Positions 22,885 to 34,945 of a DNA stretch of 64,000 nucleotides are shown in pieces. The position numbers and the translations under genes were made by a program. This DNA comes from Erinaceus europaeus (Eukaryota > Chordata > Mammalia > Eulipotyphla > Erinaceidae), in contig NC_080170.1 in NCBI RefSeq assembly GCF_950295315.1, positions 91,496,054-91,560,053 on the forward strand, given 5' to 3'. The notes under the pieces are model-generated. The model was not told where the DNA came from, ran no database searches, and saw nothing but the letters and a program-made list of their open reading frames with translations. Numbering within the stretch: the first letter of the stretch is position 1; the number at the start of each line of letters is the position of its first letter.

Positions 22885-23735
22885 TCTTCTGCCTACCCAT
22901 TGAGAACCATTCCTACTGAGAATCAATAATTTTATTCAGATTGCTCTGAAGAAGATAGAAAATTAAACTTAAAACAATGTATCATGGAATTTATAATAAA
23001 TATAGAATTTTAAAAGAGAACCATCAAAAGCACAAAGACTAAGGATAAAAAAATAGAAAGTTATTATACTACACATGAAATGGGACCACATTACTTGGAG
23101 GTAGACTACAATAACTTAAACACAAAGTTTAAAGCAATTACTTCATTAACACAACCAAAAGTTATAGGAAATAACCCAACAAAAGAAAAAAATGAAATAA
23201 AAAAATGCTCAAATTCAATTCCTAAATTCTTTATTTTCTGGATTTACATCACTAAGTGATCATTGGATTTTCATCTGTTGGGGTTTTCCTGACTTTACCC
23301 ATTTGTTTTGGTTTTTGTTGTTGATCTGCAGGTTCTGCTTTGTGGATGAGTTTGTGGGAAGAGTTTTGAAGTGATAAAGTATGGCGTTTGATGTCCCTTA
23401 ACAGAGTCCCTATATTTTAGGCATGAGGACTCTGGACTTCCTTCTTCTCTTCCCAGACTGCTTTCTGAAAATGGAAACTCTACTGTGAGGTCAAAGTCCC
23501 TTTCCAGATTACAGGGTAGACTTGACTTTTATCACCAGGGTCTCTGTGGCAGCAGGACACCTTAGAGTTTGACTGTTCCCCCTGCTACCATGAGGTTACA
23601 AAATTTAGTCCACTAAGTCTATCAAATGGTTCTTGGGTTTTCTCAGGGATCTGCAGTTTCTACAGCTCTAAATACCAGTCTCAAGCTCCTTTTCTTAAGC
23701 CACTAGGGCCCTGAGTAATTTGTCAGGCTCCTTAA
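22885..23735. other. Unassigned, possibly ancient L1 5' region
   Basis: No open frame or SINE. The A-rich part near 23090-23200 and the following GT-rich block feel L1-like, but I cannot align them to any copy here. Confidence 0.3.
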
Positions 23736-23817
23736 ATCTGCCATTCTGGAGGCTCCCAGGTGCTAGGTTTAATCTCTGGAAACATTACAAGAGCTGAATG
23801 GTGCTCTAAAATAAACA
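23736..23817 (+). mobile_element. SINE fragment (family C-like)
   Basis: aggctcccaggtgctaggtt and agctgaatggtgctctaaaa resemble the second half of family C. Its tail runs into the CA repeat. Confidence 0.5.
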
Positions 23818-23848
<31 letters not shown>

Positions 23849-23850
23849 GA
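23818..23850. repeat. (CA)n microsatellite
   Basis: About 15 CA units in the tail of a SINE fragment. Confidence 0.93.
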
Positions 23851-25139
23851 TTATAAGTTTTGTAGTGTCTATGTCTCACCTCTATTAGTCTATTAATTCC
23901 ATAAGAATAGAAATATATTTTATTTTTCCCTACTATGAAAACTAGGTCAGCCTCTTGACAAAAGAAAGATAGGCTGTTACTTAAATATAGTTAGTTAATC
24001 ATAGAGTTCATATATTTTCAAATTTGCCTTCTGTTAGTTCTACACACATGTTAGGACTTCTCTATACATATATGAAACATGAAAACTTCAGTTTTAACCA
24101 AATCATCATCTCTACTAACTGTAAAAATATGTGTCCCCTGCTCTAAATTAAAACTTGCATATTTTTAATGATTATTTATTTCCACTGAAGAGATTTTACA
24201 TTGTGAGATATGACTTACAGTCTTGACAAAATATTTTGTCTTTAAAAAGCAGATGTTGGGAAATATTTCTGAACCACTTAGACAACTTCAACCACTTTGA
24301 CAAAACTGACCAAGAGAAGCAAACTTTGTACTTCCTGTTAAAATGGTAAGCATGAAATAGTGGTTTGTGTTTAACTTTGTTTATCTATTTCTCATGCATT
24401 GAGATGCTGTGGTCAGTGGTATATCCAAGTCTTCTTCTACAGTCAAAACCCCTCTTCATTTACAGCACTTGCCTAAGAGGCATATACATGGCATTCTGAC
24501 TTATACAATGCTCACCCCTTCTGGTAGTTCAGTCATCATGGTATGATTTTCTCTGTCTGTAGTGCAACAATGCTCTGACATTTTCTGTTTCAGACTTTTG
24601 ACAACTAGATTTCAGTTCCTTGACTATAAAATCATGAGACAAAGGCAGCACTAACGTCAATCTTCTAAGTTCTACTTAATATGATTTAAATATTAAGCAT
24701 TGCTGTTTTAAAATGCTTCCAAAATTTTAATTTACCTGTTTTTTTGCTTCTCATTGTCTGCCATGTATAAATTCTCAAGTACTTTCTACATCTATTTCTT
24801 AGAAGTAAATGCAAATGATTATTTTCCCACTATATGCTCAGATTTTTAAGCTAAAGAGGAGATAGTTTCCAAAAGAATTTGAGTTGAGCAAGGTATAGAA
24901 AGGAAGTAAAGGCAGGGCCAGTGATGTGAATAAAAATTTCCATCAACTTCCACATATTTTTGCTCAAATGGCGTACATACTTCTTTGGTAAATGCCTTTT
25001 CATTTTCCTGATTAAAAGGTTAAAATATTAGGTGGAGGGAAACTGTGGGGAATACTTAAGAGTTAGTAGGAGGAAAGCCTCTATCAGTGGAATAAAAGTT
25101 ACTAGTCCAAGTCTTACCTGTACCACAAAAATAGATAGA
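23851..25139. other. Unassigned AT-rich DNA
   Basis: About 1.3 kb with no recognised gene, RNA or repeat. Confidence 0.45.
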
Positions 25140-25346
25140 TAAAAAAGAAGTCATAGGACTTATACTCAATCAAGTACTACTTAGCAGTAAAAAAAAAAAA
25201 CAAAAAAGCAAAAACAAACAAAAAACTATAATATGCATTACTGACTGAGCACTGACTAGTCAGTAACTGTGCTCAGTGAAGTATGTAAAGGAGGGACAGC
25301 TATGGGATAATCTCAGTCATATGTGAAATACAGAGAATTGAAACAT

Positions 25347-25542
25347 GGGCCAGTTAGGGGCACACCTAGCTAAGTACACATGTTACAGTGTGTAAGCACC
25401 TGGCTTCACCCTTCTGGTCCCCACTGGCAGGGAGAAGCTTCATGAGCAGTGAAGCAGTGCTGAAGGTATTTCACTTTCTCCCTGTCTCCCTTCCTTTTTT
25501 TATTTTTCTCTGTCTGTATCCAGTAAATAAAATATTTTTGAA
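25347..25542 (+). mobile_element. tRNA-derived SINE, family B, inside old L1
   Basis: gggccagttaggggcacacc head, ctggcttcacccttc (degraded box B), ccactggcagggagaagctt body, CT tract and aaataaaatattt tail. Confidence 0.7.
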
Positions 25543-25595
25543 AAAATGAATTGAAACCTATGAGTTTTTTTTTAATAAAAGGAGAAGTGTATATA

Positions 25596-25598
<3 letters not shown>

Positions 25599-25655
<57 letters not shown>
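25599..25655. repeat. (TG)n microsatellite
   Basis: About 28 uninterrupted TG units, the longest dinucleotide run in the window. A frame coding VCVCVC through it is spurious. Confidence 0.96.
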
Positions 25656-25656
<1 letters not shown>

Positions 25657-25964
25657 TTTGGGAGAATTATGGTGATTACTATTTTAGGGGGTGGAAGCCC
25701 AGAACTGTGATAGTGGGAGTGATGTGGAATTATATGACTTTATCTTAGAATCTTATAAGTCACTAATAAAATGTATACTAAAGTAAATACAAAGTAGTAG
25801 TGGATTATGAGTGTAAAAGTTACAAACACATTGTCATGAGAGGTAGTAAGACCCACCTTTCTATCAAAGTTTGCTTAGCCTAGCAAAGGGAAGGGAAGCA
25901 ACACCTTCACGGCTTTATCTTGTCAGCCAGAGAATGTTAGGAAAGGAGAAGAAACATTTCTGAG

Positions 25965-26420
25965 AAGAGCCAAAGCAAGAGCCCAGTGGAAGAGCTTTTT
26001 GTCTCCCAAACCTGAAGCCCTGGGATCAAATCCTGATGGGGAAGAGAAAAACTATTAATTCTGTAAATGCTTTTTTAAAAAATATTTTTTATTTATTCCT
26101 TTTGTTGCCCTTGTTGTTTTAGTGTTGTAGTTATTATTGATGTCATCGTTGTTGTATAGGACAGAGAGAAATGGAGAGAGGAGGGGAAGACAGAGAGGGG
26201 GAGAGAAAGACACCTGCAGACCTGCTTCACAGCTTGTGAAGTGACTCCCCCGCAGATGGAGAGCTGGGGGCTCAAACCGGGATCCTTCCACGGGTCCTTG
26301 AGCCCTGAGCCACGTGTGCTTAACCAGCTGCGCTACTGCCTGACTCCCATACTGTAAATGTTTTAAACACATGCAAAAATCACATAGTGAACTTTTGAAA
26401 TCAAAATCAGAACCATACTA
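25965..26420 (+). mobile_element. Old SINE-like repeat, copy 1, split by younger SINE
   Basis: agagcccagtggaagagctt and gggatcaaatcctgatgggg (25970-26040) form a tRNA-like head. The tail continues after the inserted SINE as tgtaaatgttttaaacacat (26354-26373) and tagtgaacttttgaaatcaa. The same head and tail recur at 26790-26960. Confidence 0.55.
26070..26351 (-). mobile_element. tRNA-derived SINE, family A, in older repeat
   Basis: Minus-strand copy: gggagtcaggcagtagcgca head, box B ggtttgagccc, body with ctgcgggggagtcacttcac, CT tract, CAACAA tract and A tail. ctgtaaatg lies at 26061-26069 and 26352-26360. The 105-aa frame here is a shadow. Confidence 0.85.
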
Positions 26421-26461
26421 TGAAACCAAAGACAGTGCCTATCTCCCAAAATTTAGTGCTG

Positions 26462-26650
26462 ACACTTTCAAACCGTGCACGGGGACCTGGGTTCAAGCCT
26501 GGTCCCCAGCTGGGCTACGGGTGGGTGGAGAGTTTAATGAGTGGTGGTGCAGTAATGCAGGTATCTCTTCTCTCAATCTGTTTCCCTCATTTTCTCTATC
26601 TGTCTCACCCTCTTACACACTCTCAAAGCAAATGACCACTAAACAGTGGA
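26462..26650 (+). mobile_element. tRNA-derived SINE, family B, diverged
   Basis: The head is mostly lost. gcacggggacctgggttcaa contains box B, followed by ggtccccagctgggctacgg, a CT tract and a short A-rich end. Confidence 0.6.
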
Positions 26651-26789
26651 CTCATGTAGGCACTAAGTTCTAGCACATACAGTGAGTCTTAAGCCTGGAT
26701 TTCTTTCAAATGTAGTTAAAAAAGTAAAAAGAAGCAATCTTCACTGCTGTTTTCATCTGTAAAAGAACATTAGGGAAGCACTGATGTAT

Positions 26790-26960
26790 TACTCACTAGA
26801 GTTGAGTGATAGCCCAGTGACAGAATTTTTACCTCTCAAAACAAGATAAAAAATCCCCAGGAGAGTAAAATGCTTTTAACACTCTAAATGCTTGAAACAC
26901 ATGTATCAACTATATAATGAACCTTTAGAAAGAAAAATCAAAGCTATAATGTCCACATTT
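26790..26960 (+). mobile_element. Old SINE-like repeat, copy 2
   Basis: gagtgatagcccagtgacag ... aatccccaggagagtaaaat ... aacactctaaatgcttgaaa ... tatataatgaacctttagaa parallels 25965-26420 in order and spacing once the SINE there is removed. Confidence 0.5.
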
Positions 26961-27185
26961 TGATACTACGTGAAATGCAAGACACCCCATAGTTGATGTT
27001 AAATCTTTCAAGCAATCTATTGTATTGAGAGTAACATTTAAGGCCTATATTCCCAGTGAAAGTTCAGATATAATTAAGCTACAATGGAAAGAACATTCAA
27101 AACTTCTTGCCGGTTATTTGCAAGAGCACACACACATTGGTCAGTGAGTTATTAATGTTATATGTGATGAAGAGTTTAAATAACG

Positions 27186-27388
27186 GGGGCCAGGTGATGG
27201 TGCACTTGGTTAAGTGCACATGTTACAATGTACAGAGACCCAGCTTCAAGCCCCTGGTCCCCATCTGCAGAGTAGAGTTTCACAAGTGGTGAATCAGTAC
27301 TGCAGGTGTCTCTCTGTCTCTATCTACCCTTTCCCTCTCAATTTCTCTGTCACTATCTAATAAATAATAAATAAAATAAAAAAAGAGT
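27186..27388 (+). mobile_element. tRNA-derived SINE, family B
   Basis: gggggccaggtgatggtgca head, cttcaagcccctggtcccca (box B and body), agtttcacaagtggtgaatc, CT tract and aataaataaaataaaaaa tail. Confidence 0.8.
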
Positions 27389-27504
27389 TAATAACATATT
27401 TTCTTGATTAAGGATTTAAGTTCTCTCCAATTCTGTTAAACTGGTGAAGAGAAGTCTTCATAGCTTTCTCTCATCTAGCAGAAATCATCAGGGGGAGAAA
27501 AGAA

Positions 27505-27800
27505 GACTTTGCCAGCAGAGCTAGCGTAACAGTTCAGTGGAAGGTCACTGGCTACAAATTGAGGGTTCCAGGTTCAAGCCCCATCCTCCCTAATATATAT
27601 GGGGTTCGAGAGTGAGCCCAGGAATCCCACCTCTGGTAGAGGGGTTGAGAAGAGAGGTAGAGCACCTAATTCATATATGTGAGGTTCTAGGGTTGATACC
27701 CAGTACTTCATGGGTAGTGAGGTGATCTTTGATCTCTCTCTTGCTCTCTCTCTCTCTTGTTCACACACACACACATACACATGAACACACACACACTCTC
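27505..27800 (+). mobile_element. Two abutting SINE-like heads with CT and CA repeats
   Basis: ttccaggttcaagcccc (27568-27584) and gttctagggttgatacccag (27682-27702) are two box-B-like motifs, so two diverged tRNA-like units abut. A (CT)n then (CA)n compound repeat follows (27730-27800). Confidence 0.45.
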
Positions 27801-27835
27801 AAACAAAACAAAACAAACCTGCATAACAAAGTACA

Positions 27836-28790
27836 CCAAAGTACAAACAAGAAAATACATTTGCATGCTACATGTCACACAAAGAGCTAATAATTAAAGT
27901 ATAGAAAGAATTCACAAAACTCAGTAGCAACAATGACAAAACAACTTCATTTAGGAATGGGAGGAAAGAAATAGACACATTTCCAAGGATTTTAATAAGT
28001 TGACCAATAAGCACTTGAAAAAAAATGTTCAGAATCACTGATTATTAGAAAACTGTCACCTGTGACAGTGGCCTGCATCTAAAAAGGCAGATACAACAAG
28101 CATTGCCAAGGATGTAGAAAAAAGGAAACATTTCTATACTGGGGGAAATGCAACTTTGTGCAGCTCCTGTGGAAAACCATTTTGAGGTCCTGAAAAATGT
28201 TAAAAATCAACTTAATATACCCAAGCAGTTCCTCTCCTAGGCATCTATCCAAAGAATACACAACACCTATCCAAAAAGATCTGTGAACACCTATGTTCAT
28301 TACTATTTGTTATCACACACATTTGGAAACAATCCAAACATCCAACAGATGAATAATTAATGAAATCATGGCATATTAACACAGAGGAATACTATACAGT
28401 TCTAAGAACCACTGATAGAGGTTTTCCTTTGATACAGTTTGGAGGGAATCATGTTGAGATAAACCAGAAGAAGAAAGTAGCATATTAGGTCATCTCGCTC
28501 ACAGATGGACTCTAAGAAATAAAGAATAAGACAAGATGGTGAATTCTCAATAGACTATAGTCTATTGCAAAAGATTCAGGAATTCAGAGAGAAAAGGAAA
28601 GATTACTAAGGAAATGCTGAGGAACTAAGTTCATATGTTGGTTAAAGACTATTGTTTGCTTTAAAAATGTTGTTACCTATCTGGGGAAAATATGGAAATG
28701 TAACCTTGTGAAAGTAAAAAATGTTATAAATCAAAATTCCTCAATAAAATGATATTAGAGTTGAAAATAATTTTTTAACAAAACACCTAT
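27836..28790 (+). mobile_element. Old L1 ORF2 3' part and 3' UTR
   Basis: The order of motifs follows ORF2. It runs from acacaaagagctaataatta through tcaacaaatgctg-type sequence (agcattgccaaggatgtaga), tttgtgcagctcctgtggaa and aacatccaacagatgaataa to ataaaatgat and an A-rich tail. It is too diverged for an open frame. A subfamily different from copies 1-3. Confidence 0.8.
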
Positions 28791-29385
28791 TTTAAAATGT
28801 TTGGGTAAAATGCCAAGGCGAACAATTTTCTTTTTTTTTTTTTTTAGCTAAACCACATTTTTCAAAGAAAAAAGGAAGAGACAAATGGATTTCAGAAAAT
28901 CAGCCAGAAATAGAGTTGCAAAGTATGAATCATTTCCTGGATTTTGTCCCATAGGCTATAGACAATAATTACACTAACTAAATTCTTAGAAATAAAGACA
29001 CAATTATTATTGATTCCTATTCTATAATGGGAATACTAGAGAATAAAATGTTAGTAATTCTGATAAGTTCACTAAATTATACATAACAATTATTATATTT
29101 GAAAAGATGCTTGCAAATGGAAATTTTGTTGGTTTTGTCCTTGAACTATCATTCACACTATGTGTATCTTTCACTCCTCTCTCAACTACTCCAAAAACTT
29201 CCCACTTTTTAAAAAAAATTTTCTGATCCTGTATATATGACCTTTTTTTATTTGTTTGTTAAACCCTTTTGCACACTTTCTACCTCATATTCCTTAGCTT
29301 TCTTCTCTACTCCAACTATGTCCACTTTGGTTCCTCCTGAACTCTCTGACCTAGTCAGTTACTAGCTTTATGCTTTTCTTTCTTT
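28791..29385. other. Unassigned AT-rich DNA
   Basis: No recognised feature. Confidence 0.45.
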
Positions 29386-29393
29386 CTCCTTTA

Positions 29394-29450
<57 letters not shown>

Positions 29451-29484
29451 TTTTTTCCCTTCCTTTTTTCTTTCTTTTTCTTTT
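29386..29484. repeat. (TTTC)n microsatellite
   Basis: About 14 TTTC units (29396-29450), then an imperfect T/C tract. It sits at the A-tail side of the adjacent minus-strand SINE, whose tail probably seeded it. Confidence 0.92.
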
Positions 29485-29610
29485 TTTTTTTTTCCCAGAG
29501 CACTGCTCAGCTCTGGCTTACGGTGGTGCTGGGGATTTAACCTGGGACCTTGGAGCTTCAGGCAAAAGAATCTTTCTGCATAAACATTATGCTATCGACT
29601 TTCCACTACA
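29485..29610 (-). mobile_element. tRNA-derived SINE, family C
   Basis: Plus strand reads cccagagcactgctcagctc ... gggatttaacctgggacctt ... gcataaacattatgctatcg, the reverse complement of the family C body, box B and head. Confidence 0.72.
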
Positions 29611-30119
29611 TCTCATTTCTCTTCTTATTACAACCTTAGCCCCAACTCATAACAGGTCAATTGTATTTCAGATGATCATTTCTTAATTTTTTTGTATTGC
29701 TTATTTTCCATTCCTTCATTGGCTAAACTTGCTTAAAATTTTATTGGATGTCTATTATAGATATGTCTCTATTAGATTCTGAAGAGATACAAAGAAGATT
29801 GGAATATTCTAATGATATGAAGAGGAGAAAGCTATTTAGATACCTGACTCATCAAAGACATTGTTCATAATGAGAGAAGGGTAGGGAGGTTAAGACTTGG
29901 AGAATGCATTATTAGGGAATATATGTTTTCTGTTTTATGGGAATCTACCCATTTAAAGATAAATCAGAAGAGAATAACTTCTGAGCATTGGGATGGACGA
30001 GGCGTTAGTCTTTTATCTTCTGGATGCTAAAAGTCTATACCTTCCATGATACAATGTAAGATCTCAATGTATATTTGCTGTTATTTCTGTTAGTTGTTGA
30101 AATAGACTAGAAAAATTCC
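29611..30119. other. Unassigned single-copy DNA
   Basis: No recognised feature. Confidence 0.45.
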
Positions 30120-31145
30120 TTACTTGTCAAGATGGAATAACAGGTACTGGAAACATTTTCCTACTAGAATCAACTAAAAAGCTGAAGAAAATATTCTTAA
30201 TGTTTTAAATGCATTGGATATCAGGTAGTGAAGGAGAGTCATTGCTAAGAGGTATAAAGCAAATAAGGTTAGCTTTATGACTGGCACCTTACTGACTGGA
30301 GAAAGTTTTGAGGACCAGTACAGGAAGCAGAATTCAAGTAGAACCTTGCAATCTTCAGGAGTTAAAGACAAGTTGATTCTATTAGAGAGGAGACAGATGC
30401 AGGAAGAAAAAAACTACTGATATGTGTAGAACATATCCTCATGTCTTCTGGAATAGAATTAACAATCAATCAAAACAGACACAGAGTTACAAATGTGACA
30501 GCTAGCAAAGATATAAAACTATTTTACAGCTGCAATCCATAAGTTATAAAAACTAGCTAAAATCATAAACATGTAGGAAGACATAAAAATCAAAATTAAA
30601 GCTATAGAAAGAAAAACACAGTGTTTGAGATGAAAAAAAATCACTGGGTGGAATCATTGATAGATTGGACACTGTGAATATAAAGATTAGTAGCTTTGAA
30701 GATATGACCGTAAAAATCATCCTAAATGTAAAAAAAAGAACAGAAGGCCTGAAAAAAAGAGGAAAATGGCATCCTTAAACTGTGGGATTAATTCAAGATA
30801 TCTAATATATATATGTATTTGGAATAAGTGGAATAAGAAAAGCAGGAGAAATGTCACATTTGTTTTGCATCCACTTCTAGAGAAAACCTTAAAAACAGCC
30901 AGGTCAAACACTTCTTGATATTGGCTTCAGAGATATATTTGGAGACTCAACACCAACAGCAAAGGAAACAAAAGCAAAAATCAATAAATCGAATTTCATC
31001 AAAAATGAAAAATATCTGCACAAAGGAAAACCATTATAAAAACAAAAAATTTATATCCTGGCAAAATGGAAAAAAAAGAATTTGCAAAAGATACATCTAA
31101 CAAAGATCTAATATCCAAGATATACTAAGAAAACACAGAGTTCAA
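30120..31145 (+). mobile_element. Ancient L1 fragments (ORF1-like then ORF2-like)
   Basis: 30600-30720 reads like the L1 ORF1 coiled-coil coding part (gaatcattgatagattggac, tagctttgaagatatgaccg). 30915-31145 reads like ORF2 (aatttcatcaaaaatgaaaa, atatctgcacaaaggaaaac, aaagatctaatatccaagat). The middle of ORF2 is missing. Highly decayed; orientation and family are clear, boundaries are not. Confidence 0.6.
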
Positions 31146-32489
31146 CAGCAAAAGGAGGTGAGGAGAGGGAAAGATAGGAGACTGAGCGATATTTATTCCA
31201 CACAGCTGCTGCTTCACACAAGACAAAATAATTCATACTAAAATTCAATGGTCTTTCCACCCATCTGATTATAGAAAAGATACAAGTCTTTGGTATAGTA
31301 GTGTCATATTCTGAAAAGTTTCTTCTGCAAATAAATCTATAACACTTAAGTCAAATTTTCATTGCAGTTCAGGTGAGAAGGTGCATAAGAAGGTATTTTT
31401 GCACTTAATAGTGCATAGAAAGTAAGTTTCCAGTCCATTTACTTTTTTTTTTTTATTATAAAAGAGTCATTTGTTCTTGAATTCTTATGTCTGATTCTGA
31501 TCACAGTTACAAATTTAACACTTCGAGGTTAATGAAATATTAACTACACAATATCAATCAGCTGTACTGAGCTACCTCTTGCTTGATATTAAAGAAAACA
31601 TTTACCAAGCCCATCAGACAAGCCTGCTGCTTTGTGTTCTGTGCAGAATAGGGAAAGATGTCTTTATCTCCATCAAATTCTGTGGGTGGAGAGGGTGTAT
31701 CTCAGAGCTCATCCAAGTATCTTAGGTAACAACAGAGGCTTTGTAGAATACATGTTTTCAAATCTTCTGGGTTCTTTATAAGATCCCATTGTTACCAAAG
31801 CGTGGCTGTCACAGAACTCAAGGCTTTTAAGAAAAAAATGAAAACACTATGACTCACACTATCTGTGCTACCTAACTTACTTAAATTTCACAGTCTATTT
31901 ATGTGAATTAAAAAAAAATCCCCCAAAATCCATTTGCATAGCATGCACCCACATGTCTTTAAAATAGATAGTGAAAACTGTCTAAGAGTGGTTATACATA
32001 GATACCCTATTGTTTAATTATTTAAGTGACTGCCATTTAATTGCGAATCAAATGGATCATCTTCTAAAAGTTCAGTTTTTAAGATAGCAAGGGACTTTTA
32101 TTTTAATGAGGTCCAAAAATAAAATTTATTCAATTATTCTGACAAATGTCTTATCTAATTAGCTGAGTATCTAGAGCTGACACATGAAGAATATTAGCTA
32201 TTGTTTCATGCTCTGATTTTTATAATATTTAAGTGCCCATTTAGGAGCCGTGTAATTTATATGGTTATCTCATGTTACTCTCACCTTCTAGAGTAGATAT
32301 TATTACCATCATTTAAAAGATAAGAAAGCAAACTGAAGTCCAGGGGGCTAAGTAAATTGTTCACATTGTCAGAAAGTGGTAGATCTAGGACTGATGTTTG
32401 TAACTAAACAACAACCCCAATTTAGCATATTTTCTTCTTTGTATGATTTTTTAATATAATAACAGTGCAGTTGTTATTTTTTATTTTAT
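31146..32489. other. Unassigned AT-rich DNA
   Basis: About 1.3 kb with nothing I can name. Confidence 0.45.
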
Positions 32490-32645
32490 TTGTATTTGTT
32501 ATGAAAAAAGAATAAAAGAGGATGGGGAGGACAAGTTCTGCCATAGGTTAGGTTGATGCTGTGGACTAAACCTGCAGTCTCTGCAGCTTCAGGCATGCAA
32601 GCTGATACTCTTAACATAACAGCCTGAGCTATCCCTACTATAATA
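32490..32645 (-). mobile_element. tRNA-derived SINE, family C-like, diverged
   Basis: Plus strand reads gttgatgctgtggactaaac, ctgcagcttcaggcatgcaa and gataggtag-type head complement near 32630; the reverse of the family C plan. Confidence 0.5.
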
Positions 32646-32673
32646 ACAATATTGAATATAGTAAGTAACATTT

Positions 32674-32944
32674 ATTTTTTTAAATATTTATTTATTCCCT
32701 TTTGTTGCCCTTGTTGTTTTATTGCTGTAGTTGATGATGTTGTCGTGTAGGACAGAAAGAAGTGGAGAGAGGAGGGGAAGACAGAGAGGGAGAGGGAGAG
32801 AGAAAGACAGATATCTGCAGACCTGCTTCACAGTCTGTGAAGCAACTCCCCTGCAGGTGGGAAGCCGGGGGCTTGAACCAGGATCCTTATGGTCCTTGCT
32901 TTGCGCCATGTGCACTTAACTTACTGCCCTACCGACCGACTCCC
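32674..32944 (-). mobile_element. tRNA-derived SINE, family A
   Basis: Minus-strand copy with gggagtcggtcggtagggca head, ggttcaagccc box B, body with ctgcaggggagttgcttcac, CT tract and AAATA tail. TSD gtaagta(a/g)cattt lies at 32661-32673 and 32945-32957 with one mismatch. Confidence 0.88.
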
Positions 32945-32971
32945 GTAAGTAGCATTTGTTAAGAATTGAAT

Positions 32972-33303
32972 TCATGGAGGCTGAGTGGTAGTGCAGCGGA
33001 TTAAATGCACAAGGTGCAGAGAGCAAGGACTCCTATAAAGATACCGGTTGGAGCCCTGGCTCCCACCTGTGGTGGGGTCATTTCCAGATGATGAAGCAGG
33101 TCTGCTGGTATCTAACTTTCTCTCCTCTTCTCTGTCTTCCCCTCCTCTCTGATTTCTTTCTGTCCTATCCAACAACAACAACAGCTAAAACAACAATAAC
33201 AAGGGCAACAAAAATGGGGAAAATGGCCCTAAGGAGTAGTGAATTTGTGGTGCAGGCACCCAGCCCCATTGATAACATTGGAGGCAAAAAAGAAAAAGAA
33301 ATG
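32972..33303 (+). mobile_element. tRNA-derived SINE, family A, long form
   Basis: Head ggctgagtggtagtgcagcg, box-B-like ggttggagccc, CT tract and CAACAA tract. Then the long-form 3' extension (aatggccctaaggagtagtg, gtgcaggcacccagcccc) and A-rich tail. It lies 27 bp after the opposite-strand SINE, so the pair forms an inverted repeat. Confidence 0.8.
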
Positions 33304-33564
33304 AATATAAGTTATTTAATTTTATCTTTACACACATTTCATGGCATGATTCTGATCCTCATTCAACAAATCAAGTAACTGATGCTGAGGACTCCCACTG
33401 GTAGTCAATGATGTGGCTGAATCTGAAACAACATTTGCAATATTTCTCTTAACCACTATTACACCTTTCTAGTTCCCACATGACTATTATTGAACCCATC
33501 CATGTAGATGCTACTTTCCTGGATCTTAGAGTAAAGCAGATAGGTGTAGTTCAAAAATTCCTCA

Positions 33565-33932
33565 GTTTTCACTCAGCTGTTAAGAATGATGAGTTCAGTT
33601 TCTTCACTTCATCTTGCATGGAGTTTGAAGGAATAGTGTTAAATGAGATAAGCCAGAAAGAGGATGAATATGGGATGATCTCATTTATGGACAGAGGTTG
33701 AGAAATAAAAACAGGAAGGGGAAACACGAAGTAGAATTTGGACTGGGTTTGGTGTATTGCACCAATATAACAGACTCTGGGGATGCTGAGGGGCTTTCAG
33801 GTCCTACATGATGGTAGAGGCAGGACTTAGGCTGGGGGTGAGTGTTTTGTACAAAATGGAGAATTTTCACACATGTATCAACTACAGTATTTACTCTGAG
33901 CTATTAAATTTCCCAATAAAAATGGGGAATTT
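33565..33932 (+). mobile_element. 5'-truncated older L1 3' end
   Basis: Starts in the ORF2 C-terminus: aatgatgagttcagtttctt, tggagtttgaaggaatagtg, gatgaatatgggatgatctc. Continues into a 3' UTR unlike copies 1-3 and ends near ttcccaataaaaatgggg. The 73-aa frame at 33480-33701 includes this remnant and is not a gene. Confidence 0.75.
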
Positions 33933-34369
33933 TTTCCCTCAGGTTTTGATTTTTAGAGTGACATTCCCAGGGAATAGTTCATACGTTATTTAGAATCCCA
34001 CTTCTTGGTATACTGTACTCTCCACAGTTTGTCTTTTTCTTCCTCTGTGTCTATGACCCTGATCAAATCTTGTAATATGCCCTAAAGTAACCCATCAAGA
34101 GCCCCTATGCTAAACATGGATTCTGAAACCTGTCCAGTAGTTGCATGTCAATAGTTTAATGCATATAGAACATTCAAATCAAGACCTGAAATACAGTAAA
34201 TGCATAAACATGTTTGATACCATTATTTTCCAGAGGATTCTCAAAGTGAAGAGATTTCAGAAATATCTTGTCACAAGCACTGGTGCTACAACCAGGAGCC
34301 TTGACGGTAACTCCATGCGTTCTGTTACTCGGTGATGTGGTTAATATGCAGTCTGTTTCAGGAATGTAT
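33933..34369. other. Unassigned single-copy DNA
   Basis: No recognised feature. Confidence 0.45.

Positions 34370-34401
<32 letters not shown>
34370..34401. repeat. (GT)n microsatellite
   Basis: About 15 GT units. Confidence 0.93.
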
Positions 34402-34404
<3 letters not shown>

Positions 34405-34549
34405 GGCATACTAAATTATTTAGGCTCTTTTAGAATTTTCTTCCAGTTTAAAAGACTTTTCTGTCAAAAGAGGTGAGGAAGAAGAAAGAAAGAAAGAAAG
34501 AAAAAAGCAGCTAACCTGTCTCTAACTTTAGAAAAACTGGTGATTACGG

Positions 34550-34665
34550 GGGGGGGGGGGGATTTGGTGCCAGCAGGAGTGTTGTGGAACTATACCCATA
34601 TTATCTTATAATCTTGTAAATCAGTATTAAATCACTAATAAAAAGTTTAAAAATTAAATAAATTA
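34550..34665 (+). mobile_element. Old L1 3' end with poly-G
   Basis: A 14-base G run is followed by ggagtgttgtggaactatac, taatcttgtaaatcagtatt and cactaataaaaagttt, the same 3' UTR end type as 25700-25775. A short AAAG run (34484-34505) precedes it. Confidence 0.65.
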
Positions 34666-34939
34666 ATTTTCTTTCAAAACTCACATTCATGATCTCATGC
34701 TATATAGCCTCAAAATCATTTGTACTTTTACTACTTTATTTTTCAAAATAATTCAGACTAGATCACATATAACATTTGATCATTAATCTTCCTAGGATCT
34801 ATGGATTAATTGCTTATAAACTATTTTTCTAGGATCTATTCAATTATTTTGCATAAAATGTTATTAGAGGCTCATCTTTCTTCTTAGATGTCCATCTTTC
34901 TAAGATACAAAGGAATGTATGTTGACCTACTTCTGATTC

Positions 34940-34945
34940 GATCTC
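34940..34945. repeat. Solo LTR target-site duplication, left
   Basis: gatctc immediately precedes the LTR and is repeated at 35690-35695 immediately after it. Confidence 0.85.

Larger units (their letters stand above)
25140..25775 (+). mobile_element. Old L1 3' end, interrupted
   Basis: Diverged ORF2 C-terminus (tcaagtactacttagcagta; atgggataatctcagtcata) resumes after a SINE as 3' UTR (gatagtgggagtgatgtgga) ending cactaataaaatg. The 3' end type matches 34550-34660. A SINE (25347-25542) and a TG repeat lie inside. No coding potential. Confidence 0.65.
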
